Shown here: positions 18,127 through 26,734 of the stretch, in pieces
Layout of the letters: each line of letters starts with the position of its first letter
Numbering within the stretch: the stretch's first letter is position 1
Assembly: GCF_030068545.1 (NCBI RefSeq)
Contig: NZ_JASJOR010000002.1
Span: forward strand, 248,001-312,000
Length of the DNA: 64,000 bases
From: Xanthocytophaga flava
Lineage (GTDB): Bacteria; Bacteroidota; Bacteroidia; Cytophagales; 172606-1
Direction: 5' to 3'
The notes under the pieces: model-generated
Databases searched by the model: none
The model's input: only the letters and a program-made list of their open reading frames with translations
What the model was told of the DNA's origin: nothing
Made by a program: the position numbers and the translations under genes

Positions 18127-19518
18127 TTATATATAAGGTACTACTTCTTCCCCTTGTCCTGCCCATTGTTCGCCAGAGCAACGGTTGAAATATTTGTCTT
18201 TATAACTAAAAATATAAAGCAAAGAAACTTCAATATACCAAAGTGCCATTTGAAGGGCTTCATATTTTGCGTTATTGCTTATTTCAGCCAGCGTTTTTCT
18301 CTTCTTACTTTGAGAATGGATAATCGCATTACGGATTTGAACGAATGCTTCGACTCCGTCTTCTAACTTTTCACTACTGACATATGACTGTAATGAAGAG
18401 AGAGCAATTGGAACCTGTGGGCTTATTTTCAATTGTGAAAGTATAAGTCTGATTTTATTAGCCGCTGAAAGCGTTTCTGCATCCTGACCTATAATCATTC
18501 TCTTTTTCTCTATAATTAACCAATTATAAATCAGTTCTAATGCAGTTTGGGCCATTACAATAGATCCCTCTACAAATCCAGAATTGCCATTAGCCTCAAC
18601 ATACCAGTGGAGTGCTGTTACAATAAAATCTTCTTCCTCAGCCCACAATTTGGAAAAGTTTTGCCATAACTCATTTAGGCCAGTTGTGGAATGCTGAGTA
18701 GGCCAGGAAGGAACATAATGAGTGTATTGATCAATAATTCGTGGAGAAACTTCTGTCCATTTGACTTCCTCATCAAAAATACCTTCTAATAAAATTGGGC
18801 TAGTCCGCCTACCATTTAAAAAAGCTAGAAATCGAGAAAAACAACTAATCAGATCTTGGGCATCTTGATAATTGATTGCTCCTTTCTTTTTTATTATTTC
18901 TCCTGAGTAAAGTATAGCATAACCGCCTTGTGATTCGAGTAGTTTTTTTATAACTGGAAATTGCGGGGATTTATCCAGAACAATTTCAAAAGAATTATTT
19001 TCAAAGTATAATCTACTATTAAATGCTTTTAGCTTTCCTGAATCTAACAAAGATTGTGTTACTTCTCCATGAAAATCACGAAGATTCGGAACTACAAATC
19101 GTACTTTGTCAACAGAAACAGACTTATCATTCAGAATCATTTCCCCTATACATTTTCCAGCCAAAGTTGAAGACTCAGAAGAAGAATGATTTGTCAATAT
19201 AGCTTTTGACACTACTAACCCATCAACAACTACTTCCAGACCCTTACTTGATTGCATCATCAAAAAGACATCTTTCAGATTGGTTTGTACTATACCTTTA
19301 AAAATGACACCTGGTCGTGGAAACCAATTAAGGCTAATCGTACCATTTACAGTTGAGGTATATTGATCTTGTTGTAAAATGAATTCACTTTGATATAATG
19401 TGATTGCTTGATTGGGTGTATCAATAGCAAGTGGTGAGACAATTGTTTGCGGAAGATTTGTAAAAGAATCAATCATTTGAAATAATAAGAAAGAGTTAAA
19501 CTTCACTGCGTTACTCAT
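18127..19518 (-). CDS. HEPN-domain protein, ApeA-like, partner of PLD nuclease
   Basis: 463 residues from ATG 19518, whose ATGAGTAA overlaps the stop of the upstream PLD gene by 8 nt; a start at 19560 would overlap by 50 bp. The N-terminal half is beta-rich (NGTISLNWFPRPGVIFKGIV...). The C-terminal half is helical and carries RNAIIH at 396-401, the R-x4-H motif of HEPN ribonucleases. The overall plan, with a beta N-domain, a middle region with conserved Trp, and a C-terminal HEPN, resembles ApeA-type abortive-infection proteins that cut RNA. Translational overlap with a PLD-family gene implies a joint system. The substrate is unknown. Confidence 0.65.
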   Translation of the reverse strand: MSNAVKFNSFLLFQMIDSFTNLPQTIVSPLAIDTPNQAITLYQSEFILQQDQYTSTVNGTISLNWFPRPGVIFKGIVQTNLKDVFLMMQSSKGLEVVVDGLVVSKAILTNHSSSESSTLAGKCIGEMILNDKSVSVDKVRFVVPNLRDFHGEVTQSLLDSGKLKAFNSRLYFENNSFEIVLDKSPQFPVIKKLLESQGGYAILYSGEIIKKKGAINYQDAQDLISCFSRFLAFLNGRRTSPILLEGIFDEEVKWTEVSPRIIDQYTHYVPSWPTQHSTTGLNELWQNFSKLWAEEEDFIVTALHWYVEANGNSGFVEGSIVMAQTALELIYNWLIIEKKRMIIGQDAETLSAANKIRLILSQLKISPQVPIALSSLQSYVSSEKLEDGVEAFVQIRNAIIHSQSKKRKTLAEISNNAKYEALQMALWYIEVSLLYIFSYKDKYFNRCSGEQWAGQGEEVVPYI

Positions 19519-20716
19519 ATTCATAATAGATCGCATCCAGATAGGCTGCTCTTGCCTCACTTATTTCTATTTCTTCCTGTGTAGTAGGCTTTGGATTAAG
19601 CCACCATTCTGAATCATAAATTCTTTCAATTACATCTTCCCAGTAACCTATATAATCTATATTTGAATAAACTAAATCAAAGTCTTTACAAAACTGCTTC
19701 TGATTTTTGGAAGTTAGACAATAGAATGTATCAGGTCTTTTCATCGCTAAAAGCCTTGTTGCAGTAGCGATGTAATCTCCATCAAATGCTTTAGTAAAAT
19801 ATTGTATGTAATTGTCATAATGCGCTCTGGTTATCTGTCCCTTTAATGGAATTTGATCTAAAGCTGATGATATATTCTTATCGTTTTCAATAATCCTGTT
19901 CTTAAAAATCCCAGCCCCTCTCATACTTCCAAAATATGCCCAAATCTCTTCACGATCATTTTTATTAAATTTATTGGGAATTCCTGCAATAAACTTTCTT
20001 TCATCATCTGTAAGATCACAGAAATGTACTTTTCGTTCAAACATTTTTTTAGTGGTTTCGATTACTTTTAGCCGTCTCTTTACACCATCAGGATCTATAG
20101 TCCTAACTCTTTCAATAAATTCTTCCCATGTCATATGTGTGACTGGTACTTCATAAATGGGCTTTACTTTACGGTTTCCTGTACTTCGGTATAATCCTGA
20201 AAGACTATTGAGCTTTGGACGGAGATTCTTCCATGTTTTTTGATAATTTTCAAGTTCCTTTTCTGTGAATTGTCTTGCATCATTCCAGGCTGAATTGACT
20301 AACCCAAATGCAGTTTTTAATACTTCATTTTTAGGATCATCGCTACTTTTAATAAGAGTAATAGCTTCCGTATTTTTAGTAAAAGCTTCATTAGTGAAGT
20401 TTGCACTTCCAATTAGTATTTCCCAATCTTCGTTTGTATTGTAGAACAGATAAACTTTAGGATGAAATGTACCTTGTGGTTGTTGGACAAAACGAACATA
20501 TTCGTTTTTAAGGAAGAAGGAAATAAAATCAGGATGAGTTTGGTAGAAATGCAACCCAACAACAATTTTTCGAATTTTGTCTTGATTGTTTCTTAAGTTA
20601 TCAAATTGTTTAGAACTGGCCCCTGCCCATGCTACAGTCCAATAATATTCATTGTATTGCTTTGCAAGACGTTCAAACTCCTTACTGAGTTCATTTGGAG
20701 TTATAATTAATTTCAT
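19511..20716 (-). CDS. Phospholipase D-like nuclease/phosphodiesterase domain protein
   Basis: 401 residues from ATG 20716; an earlier ATG at 20773 is possible but adds a poorly conserved tail. The N-terminal 130 residues have one HKD-type site: HPKVYLF (His85, Lys87) followed by GSANFTNEA and KNTEA (about 103-117). This is the pattern of PLD nucleases that work as dimers, as in restriction- and helicase-linked PLD proteins. The C-terminal 250 residues are unassigned and Trp/Lys rich, with possible DNA- or RNA-binding. Its stop codon is inside the start of the HEPN gene, so the two are translationally coupled. A defence role is inferred from partner and location. Confidence 0.7.
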   Translation of the reverse strand: MKLIITPNELSKEFERLAKQYNEYYWTVAWAGASSKQFDNLRNNQDKIRKIVVGLHFYQTHPDFISFFLKNEYVRFVQQPQGTFHPKVYLFYNTNEDWEILIGSANFTNEAFTKNTEAITLIKSSDDPKNEVLKTAFGLVNSAWNDARQFTEKELENYQKTWKNLRPKLNSLSGLYRSTGNRKVKPIYEVPVTHMTWEEFIERVRTIDPDGVKRRLKVIETTKKMFERKVHFCDLTDDERKFIAGIPNKFNKNDREEIWAYFGSMRGAGIFKNRIIENDKNISSALDQIPLKGQITRAHYDNYIQYFTKAFDGDYIATATRLLAMKRPDTFYCLTSKNQKQFCKDFDLVYSNIDYIGYWEDVIERIYDSEWWLNPKPTTQEEIEISEARAAYLDAIYYEYE

Positions 20717-20852
20717 GATAAAAAAGATATTTCCAGAAGGCTTATCATCAAGTTGTTCTAAATTCAATATCAATTAATTATATTCTGTTAATTTAAGCAA
20801 GTAAAAGGAGTGTTTTACTTGCTTAATGTCAATACCCCAAATGAGGTATTTC

Positions 20853-21095
20853 TTAACTAGATATTGCATTTTTCACCACCGGCTCTCCTACTCCAGTAAA
20901 TAGCCAATGCACATTGGCCTGATAGGTGGCATGTAAGCACCAGAGAAAAAAACAACTTGGTAGCTGGTGACCTTTTTCCAGAGAAGACAGATTGCCCTGG
21001 GCTACTCCCATGCGTTGCGCAAATTCGCGTTGGGAGAGGTTGAGTATGTCCATTCGAAAGAGGCGGATGCGTTCGCCGATGTCTTTTAGATTCAT
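20853..21095 (-). CDS. XRE-family regulator, Cro/CI type
   Basis: 80 residues from ATG 21095; a longer frame to 21158 would run into a palindromic array unit and lacks HTH similarity. The helix-turn-helix is clear: IGERIRLFRMDILNLSQREFAQRMGVAQGNLSSLEKGHQLPS, with the LSQREFAQRMGV recognition segment. The tail VHWLFTGVGEP is the usual end of short Bacteroidota XRE repressors. Its promoter region is occupied by the 28-bp palindromic array (21140-21476), so it is the prime candidate to bind that array and control itself and the element. Its actual targets are not known. Confidence 0.8.
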   Translation of the reverse strand: MNLKDIGERIRLFRMDILNLSQREFAQRMGVAQGNLSSLEKGHQLPSCFFLWCLHATYQANVHWLFTGVGEPVVKNAISS

Positions 21096-21139
21096 GGTAT
21101 GGCTGGTTTGGTTTCGTGTGTATTTAGTTGCTTGTCTGC

Positions 21140-21476
21140 TGACCGGAAGTACGGTCATGCAGGTTGGTGACTGGAACTATGGTCAGCCAAGAGTTTGACT
21201 GGAAGTATGGTCATTCTCTAAAGTGAACAGAGATCGAATATTTCTGGAAAGCGACTGGTATTCCAGTCAAAACGAAAAACGACCGGAACTCTGGTCAAAA
21301 CCAAAAGCGAACAAAGTTCCGGTCATTTTGAAAAGTGATTTGATTTCTGTTCACTTGCCTTGCTGAACATTTCTCTGGTTACTCAACTATCGTTTACAAT
21401 TTTGACCATAGTTCGGATATTTCTTCTGAGTGACCGGAGTTACGGTCACTACTCAGTGTGAACATAACTCCGGTCA
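21140..21476. repeat. Array of twelve 18-bp palindromes at 28-bp period (copy 1)
   Basis: Units start at 21140, 21168, 21196, 21224, 21252, 21280, 21308, 21336, 21364, then after a 39-bp step at 21403, 21431 and 21459. Each is 18 bp, near TGACCGGAACTCCGGTCA. The best are TGACCGGAAGTACGGTCA and CGACTGGTATTCCAGTCA; units 4 and 8 are diverged (TGAACAGAGATCGAATAT, TGATTTGATTTCTGTTCA). Spacers are 10 bp. C/G pairs in one unit are replaced by T/A pairs in another at the same stem position, which keeps the dyad. It is homologous to 42358-42695, including spacers. No coding frame fits. Confidence 0.9.
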
Positions 21477-21536
21477 ACATTCCAGATAATTGCTTTTGAG
21501 GTACTCCCTAATGTTAGGACCAACAAGTGGTAATTC

Positions 21537-22480
21537 TTAGTTGAAAACAGATTCTACCTTTATTGAATAAAATCGTGAAGCTGGTGTGCTCCGACCAATG
21601 CCTTGGTGGTGTTTTTGATAATTGTACCTTTCAAAGAACTCGCTTAGCCCTTGATACAATTGCCAGCCATCTTCTGGAGGATTTAAGTAAAGGTATTCAT
21701 ATTTTACCGTTCTCCACAAACGCTCAATAAAAACATTGTCGATAGCTCAATCCCAGATCAAGCCTGGTTGAGGTTTTCCTTTTCCATCCATAGAAATTTG
21801 AATGTTTTCATTTTTCAGATACTCAACCCATTTTTTGCAGGTAAATTGACTACCTTGATCATCGGAGCGTCATGCTCCATTTGATAATTTGACATTTTCC
21901 ATAAGAGATAATAGCTATCTGTAACGTATTAATAACCCATTCAGCCTGCATACTATTGGAAATATCCCAACCTACCACAAAACGGGAGTAAACATCTAGA
22001 ATTGCAACCAGATACATAAAACCTTTACTCATAGGTATGTACGTAATATCTATTTGCCAAACTTGATTCTTTTCTGTAATGAACAGATTCTTAAGTAAAT
22101 ATGGATAAATATATTCTGCTTTTCCTAATTTACTTGAACCTCAAATGAGACTTGATCTCAGGTTCGATTGGGCTTGGGATAAATAGCTAATATTCCCATT
22201 GTCTCTGCAACGTCATTCGTAAAAGTCTTCTGACTCGTTTATGATTAACTACATATCCCTCAGATCGCAAATAATCCTGCATTTGCAAAACGCCCTCAGT
22301 TGGAAAGTTTAGATAACGCTCATCCAATAGTCTCATTAACCCGCGACAGAGCCTGCATCTGGGTTCGCTAAATTTTCACTTGTTTCTGTTGCTGCCTGGT
22401 AGTAGAGTCCACTTCGATGGAGCTTCAGTAAAACACACTGAATCCGAATGCTAAGTTGATTTTCTCGCTCTATCATGGAT
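21537..22480 (-). pseudogene. IS3-family transposase orfB (DDE), inactivated
   Basis: Fragments of an IS3 orfB are readable in more than one frame. The N-terminal part includes LMRLLDERYLNFPTEGV and RRLLRR-type residues. The middle has the rve core, NQVWQIDITYIPM and FMYLVAILDVYSRFVVGW. The last intact block of 60 codons (21537-21719) is the C-terminal rve_3 part (EYLYLNPPEDGW, FFERYNYQKHHQGIG, TPASRFY). In-frame stops near 22140 and frame changes near 21745-21880 break the gene, so no active transposase can be made. Confidence 0.75.
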
Positions 22481-22490
22481 CTACGCTCAG

Positions 22491-22778
22491 TTAATGAAGC
22501 TTTTTCAAGCTTTTTTTTAGAAATTCATTTTCTAATTCAAGCCTTCCTATTCGAGCATATAAGGGATCAGGATCAATCTTTTCTTCTGATTCTTGCTCAG
22601 AATCCTTTTCAAAAATAGAGGTAGCTTTCTCCAAAAACTCTTGCTTCCACTTACTAATCATATTTGCATGAACCTCAAACTTCTTGGATAATTCCGCTAA
22701 AGTTTGCTTGTCTTTTATGGCTTCCAGAGCTACTTTAGCCTTAAAGCTGGCCGTATATTTTTTGCGTTTTCCTTTCAT
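22491..22778 (-). CDS. IS3-family transposase orfA (HTH subunit)
   Basis: 95 residues. The opening KGKRKKYTASFKAKVALEAIKD and LAELSKKFEVHANMISKWKQEFLEKA form the HTH_Tnp_1 / IS3 orfA helix-turn-helix that binds the IS ends. A C-terminal leucine zipper (LYARIGRLELENEFLKKSL) follows, as in IS3 orfA. The frame is intact, but its partner orfB is broken, so the product is probably non-functional in transposition. Confidence 0.85.
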   Translation of the reverse strand: MKGKRKKYTASFKAKVALEAIKDKQTLAELSKKFEVHANMISKWKQEFLEKATSIFEKDSEQESEEKIDPDPLYARIGRLELENEFLKKSLKKLH

Positions 22779-22857
22779 TTGATCACTAGTTTAGTTTTTA
22801 TTTTTCATCTTAACTAGTGGTCCTAAATTTGGGGAGTAGCACATTTTTACCCTCTGT

Positions 22858-23916
22858 TTAAGATGCTTTGGTTTTGGATTTTTCCTGAACCTTCTTCCAT
22901 TCTGCCTTGAGCCATTCGACCAATTCAGGTTGTCGGTACGTTTCGTAGTAATCCACATAATAGAGGTATTCCTGTTCGGTCATATGGTCCATATACAGCG
23001 TCAGCTCAGCTATAATTCGCTGGCGGTTTTCGCTTTCTGTCAACGGCTTAGGCCGAGGCATTTTGGAAGTGGGTTTGTTTGCCTCTGCAAATACTGCATC
23101 CAGGTCTACCCCTATCTCAGGCCTGTTGGTTGTGGTTGATTTGGTGTCCTGTTCGGCTGACAACTTCTGGGCAATCTTCTGAGCAGACAGGCTTTGGAAA
23201 GGCTCTCTGAACTGTTCAGGGGCTTTGTCCAGGTTGCTCACAATGTCATACAAAATCGAACTTTGCGAATACTTCAGGTCTTTGTGTTTCTGATCACGCA
23301 AGGCTTCTTTTTCCTGACGGTACTTTCGCAGAAACTCCCCTAGCTTGATAAAATCAAATGACTCATAGAGCTGCCCATACTTACCACTTTTGGTATTACG
23401 AAGGCATAGCAGCACATCGGTCAGTGACAGATCCCTGAACTCCAGTTGTACCAGACTTGCCATTTCTACCGTTTGTGTCAGTGCTGGCGTATGTTTGACA
23501 GTAACCGATTCGGTAAACTGCTTGATGAGCACAAACAACAATCGATTTACGGTTTCATCGCTCTGTGATCGGGCAAATACATCCAGAGACGGAGCTCGCA
23601 GGGCATTTTCACAGGTAGCGTACTGATGCATCTGTGCAATGATGGCCGATAGGTCTGCATCCAGTCGCTGGGTATTGTACAGAATGGCCTCATCTTTCTG
23701 TGCTATCCCATTCACCGCTTCAAGCAAGGTAGAGGCATAGATCTGGTATTTTTTGTCGGTCGTAAGGTGCACAGGCAGATTGTTTTGCCGTTGCCATTCC
23801 AGCAGGCGGTCAATGCGGGTATCAGCCTGTTTGAGCAGGCTTTTCTCATACAAAAAACCCGATTGCGATTGAGAACCAGAGGAGGGAACCGTGTTCCCAC
23901 GTTGAATCGTTGTCAT
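22858..23916 (-). CDS. Replication-module protein of mobile element, unknown function
   Basis: 352 residues, soluble and mostly helical, not assigned to a named family. A central motif LTDVLLCLRNTKSGKYGQLYESFDFIKLGEFLRKYRQEKEA resembles a block seen in phage and plasmid replication-accessory proteins of Bacteroidota (a GKYG..Y...D pattern). The C-terminal part (LTESENRQRIIAELTLYMDHM...EWLKAEWKKV) is charged and helical. It lies 99 bp after the replication-initiator-like gene on the same strand, and its stop is 17 bp from the IS3 end, so a downstream partner may have been lost to the insertion. Confidence 0.5.
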   Translation of the reverse strand: MTTIQRGNTVPSSGSQSQSGFLYEKSLLKQADTRIDRLLEWQRQNNLPVHLTTDKKYQIYASTLLEAVNGIAQKDEAILYNTQRLDADLSAIIAQMHQYATCENALRAPSLDVFARSQSDETVNRLLFVLIKQFTESVTVKHTPALTQTVEMASLVQLEFRDLSLTDVLLCLRNTKSGKYGQLYESFDFIKLGEFLRKYRQEKEALRDQKHKDLKYSQSSILYDIVSNLDKAPEQFREPFQSLSAQKIAQKLSAEQDTKSTTTNRPEIGVDLDAVFAEANKPTSKMPRPKPLTESENRQRIIAELTLYMDHMTEQEYLYYVDYYETYRQPELVEWLKAEWKKVQEKSKTKAS

Positions 23917-24015
23917 AGCTTACAGTTTAAAAAAGTGTATAAAAATTAAATGGGAATTATAGTGTTTGTAGCCTCTGGTGCGGAACAGTCTCATACACCG
24001 GAAGTTCTGTAGACT

Positions 24016-25500
24016 CTATCGGTTATGTCTTCCCCTGGACTGGAGTAGCAACTGCACCGTTTCATACTCCTGATCCTGCAAAGGCGCAAAAGGTCCCCGA
24101 TCCCCTCCCCCATTGCCTGACTTGATAGCGGCATAGTACTTTTCGAAAAACCGGTTCAGGTCGTTTGGTGTTGTATGCCCATTGTCCCGATACCAGGTAG
24201 GAATCTTTTCCAGTAGGCTCTGGAAGGAATGGATTACTGATTCATCAGGAATCTCTGCCAGATTTAGATCGGGTTGCTGCCATTGTACAGCGATTTTGTA
24301 GCGGATCTGTTCCAATACCTGTTTGAGAAACTTGTCGTCGCGCCCATAGACCCATTTATAAGCCACGAACTGTCTCAGATAACCCTCTCGACAGGGCACA
24401 AGACACGGATCGACTGGAGTAGCCTTAGAATCGGTTTTAAGGCTATGAACATTTTGCATAGGTTCATTCTGCTGGCCGGCGTGTTGGGGCTTGCTTACTT
24501 TTAGGATAGGGAGACCTTCGGACTGAGTATCTTTCTTAGGGGAGGGGGCCGGCGCAACCTGGGGAGGGGTTACTATAGCAGCTTCTACAACAGTTTGGTT
24601 CTGTTCTTCGCTCTTCAAAAAATTTTCTAGCTTCTCCCCTGCTTTTTCTTTTTGAGAAAACTCTTCCTGATTTGAAAATTGAAAATCTTGCGCGCATGCG
24701 CTTTTTTCTGTTATTGTATTGTTATTATTTTTGTTTTTATAGTTGTAATTATTACTGTTACTATATATGTTATTATAGTGTGCATTTGGTTCACAAGCCA
24801 AGCGATCCAAATACATAAGCTGCTCACTAGTTTGTTCAGAACCCAACTGCATGATTGTACCAGATGCCTCTGTTGGAATTTCAGAACCTGTCTGCTTACT
24901 CATTTCAGTAGTATGCATATCTTTCACAGGTACGTTCATCGTTTGGACAGAACTACTCTGTGAAGACTGCATAGGCTGAGTATCCTTCTTTGCATGGGTA
25001 ATGTGAAAATGTGGCATAGTATCCTGATTCTGTTCAGTATCAGTCTGCAAACTGTTCACAGGCTCTTGTATAGGTTGTACATGTGTAGCTTGTGCATGAC
25101 CATCAGATGAATTATGCACCGACTCTCTGTATTTTAACTGAATGTTTCGCTTGTGAATTTTATACAAAGCTTCAATATCTAGCTCGGCATCTGGCTCAGA
25201 AGTGAGGGTAGGTAATCCTCCTTCTTTCTGGCATTTGCGAAAGGCATCTTTCCAGGCTTTGCTTGCCCGGATAAAGCGTGACTTTTCATCCACCTCCACC
25301 AAGCCTTTTTCTGTTAGCTGATGCAAGGAGTTAAATACCCAGCGCGAACCCATCCGAACCCGTTTGGCCATTTCCTCCCGTGAGGCAAAACACCATCCGT
25401 TTTGAGCCGACAATCCATCAATTAAATATACCAGTGCGTATTCAGGCATTGAAAGATCAAAGTGTTCAAGCAGGTCATGATAAACAAGTGTGTATTGCAT
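24016..25500 (-). CDS. Winged-helix replication initiator-like protein
   Basis: 494 residues. Residues 1-95 form a winged helix-turn-helix of the phage replisome-organiser/O-protein type: DLSMPEYALVYLIDGLS, then WCFASREEMAKRVRMGSRWVFNSLHQLTEKGLVEV. A long low-complexity linker rich in Gln, Ser and Asn follows, including an Asn/Tyr tract near residues 241-260. The C-terminal 110 residues (LRQFVAYKWVYGRDDKFLKQVLEQIRYKI...PTWYRDNGHTT) look like a compact helical domain. Such proteins bind the element's origin and recruit the host helicase. The AT-rich linker or the neighbouring array could hold the origin, but none is proven. Confidence 0.6.
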   Translation of the reverse strand: MQYTLVYHDLLEHFDLSMPEYALVYLIDGLSAQNGWCFASREEMAKRVRMGSRWVFNSLHQLTEKGLVEVDEKSRFIRASKAWKDAFRKCQKEGGLPTLTSEPDAELDIEALYKIHKRNIQLKYRESVHNSSDGHAQATHVQPIQEPVNSLQTDTEQNQDTMPHFHITHAKKDTQPMQSSQSSSVQTMNVPVKDMHTTEMSKQTGSEIPTEASGTIMQLGSEQTSEQLMYLDRLACEPNAHYNNIYSNSNNYNYKNKNNNNTITEKSACAQDFQFSNQEEFSQKEKAGEKLENFLKSEEQNQTVVEAAIVTPPQVAPAPSPKKDTQSEGLPILKVSKPQHAGQQNEPMQNVHSLKTDSKATPVDPCLVPCREGYLRQFVAYKWVYGRDDKFLKQVLEQIRYKIAVQWQQPDLNLAEIPDESVIHSFQSLLEKIPTWYRDNGHTTPNDLNRFFEKYYAAIKSGNGGGDRGPFAPLQDQEYETVQLLLQSRGRHNR

Positions 25501-25654
25501 AGTGATATGTGATAAAAAGGGTGAAAAGATGAATGAATTAGACGATTGGGTTTAGGCAATAGAATTCCACCACCTGATGGTTAGATCAGGCAAATGCAGC
25601 CAGAAGCAATTCCTGTGCATTGGGAATGAGAAACGACAAAGAGATTACCTGTAC

Positions 25655-25957
25655 TTAGGAAACAGATTCGATGTTGAGGAACGACGGGTTTTTGACCAGA
25701 TGTAAAATCTCCTGATAGTCAAAGGTCCACTTGGCATTTTTGCCAGCACCAATGCGTTGACCACTCTGAATGATACCGGCTCCGATCAGTCTGCGAATAT
25801 GAAAGCGCGAAACGCCCAGTTGATTTTCGGCATCAGCCATGGTGATGCGTTTGGCCTGACCGGTGTGACTGGCTTGCAATCGTCTTACTTCTGCCTGTAA
25901 TGAGGCCAACTCAGTTTGTAATTGTTCGAGTACCTGGGGTATGCGCAATAAGTCCAT
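25655..25957 (-). CDS. Helix-turn-helix excisionase-like DNA-binding protein
   Basis: 100 residues. An N-terminal coiled coil (VLEQLQTELASLQAEVRRLQ) precedes an HTH_17/excisionase-like domain: ITMADAENQLGVSRFHIRRLIGAGIIQSGQRIG. Small proteins of this build, with the helix-turn-helix after a leading coiled coil, are typical of Bacteroidota integrative elements, where they act as recombination directionality or regulatory factors. It is the first gene of the minus-strand replication block (25957 to 22858). Whether it assists the integrase 12.7 kb away is unproven. Confidence 0.65.
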   Translation of the reverse strand: MDLLRIPQVLEQLQTELASLQAEVRRLQASHTGQAKRITMADAENQLGVSRFHIRRLIGAGIIQSGQRIGAGKNAKWTFDYQEILHLVKNPSFLNIESVS

Positions 25958-26734
25958 AGTATATACCTGGATAGGAATAAAAAAAATGAATAATGTGAAA
26001 AGAATGCAGAGGCAGGGTGTACAACTGGATAATTGTACTTTTTTGCGGAGGGCAGGTTAGTGTCCCGGTCGACTGGGGATACTTGGGGTATTACTAAAAA
26101 ATAACGGGGTACTACTACACACAAACAAGGCACTTGCCAGAAGGCTTTTTACAGGTAACAGAAGCGTGTGTAACAAAAAAGGAAAGGATCGTTTCTGCAA
26201 TAAAGCAGCTTTTGTGCGTAAATGGCCAATAGGAACACCTTTTTCGACGGATAATTTTACGGTTCTCATGAAAGTTGTACGGTTTGAAGCACTAAAAAAA
26301 GTAAATAGACTAGTGAAAATTCAGCCCTAAATTTGATCAATTCTCAGGTCCGAATCTCTAAAAGCAAAAATAACCCAAACCGATAACAGGTGCAAATAAA
26401 ATAAGTAGAATATATAGTAAAAATTAAATTTTTATGATTTTTCTTGGATATATGGGAAGTGTTTTTTTGACAATTCAGTCTATCTAATCCTGATTTATTG
26501 CAATTTCGAATAAATGGAGCTACTTATAGATTTATAATTCAAGAAAGTGAGAATAATATAAAGTGGGCTGATAATAACAAGAACGATAGCTCCACTTTTA
26601 TACTAGCTATTTATATAAAAGTGGAGCTACGTGATGCAAAATAGAAAGTTCTTATAGATAGCTTAAATAAAAAATGACTGAGGCAAAATTATACCAAAAA
26701 GATTTTCTAATAGGAAAAGAAGCTTTTATATATT
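25958..26734. other. Long intergenic region with 16-bp stem hairpin
   Basis: This 777-bp gap between the excisionase-like gene and the OLD gene holds no convincing gene; two short minus-strand frames (25885-26133, 26057-26269) have low-complexity, implausible products. A perfect hairpin at 26587-26629 (stem TAGCTCCACTTTTATA, 11-nt loop) lies 106 bp beyond the OLD stop. It lacks a T-tract and could be a terminator, RNA structure or recombination site. A partial copy of the stem (GGAGCTACTTATA) starts at 26516. Confidence 0.5.

Larger units (their letters stand above)
21497..22841 (-). mobile_element. Decayed IS3-family insertion sequence
   Basis: About 1.35 kb, bounded by imperfect inverted repeats. 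The left end reads ACTCCCTAATGTTAGGACCA from 21503. The right end, read on the other strand from 22837, is ACTCCCCAAATTTAGGACCA. Inside are an intact small orfA and a broken orfB with the IS3 gene order. Exact ends and target duplication are uncertain by a few bases. It is inserted 20 bp beyond the palindromic array and just downstream of the 352-residue replication-like gene. Confidence 0.75.

Noticed and set aside
21140..21476. CRISPR array
   Set aside because: The repeats are 18 bp and degenerate, the spacers are 10 bp and partly conserved between the two copies, and no cas genes are present.
26057..26269. 70-codon minus-strand frame
   Set aside because: Low-complexity Leu/Ser/Pro product without motif, overlapping another equally weak frame in an intergenic region.
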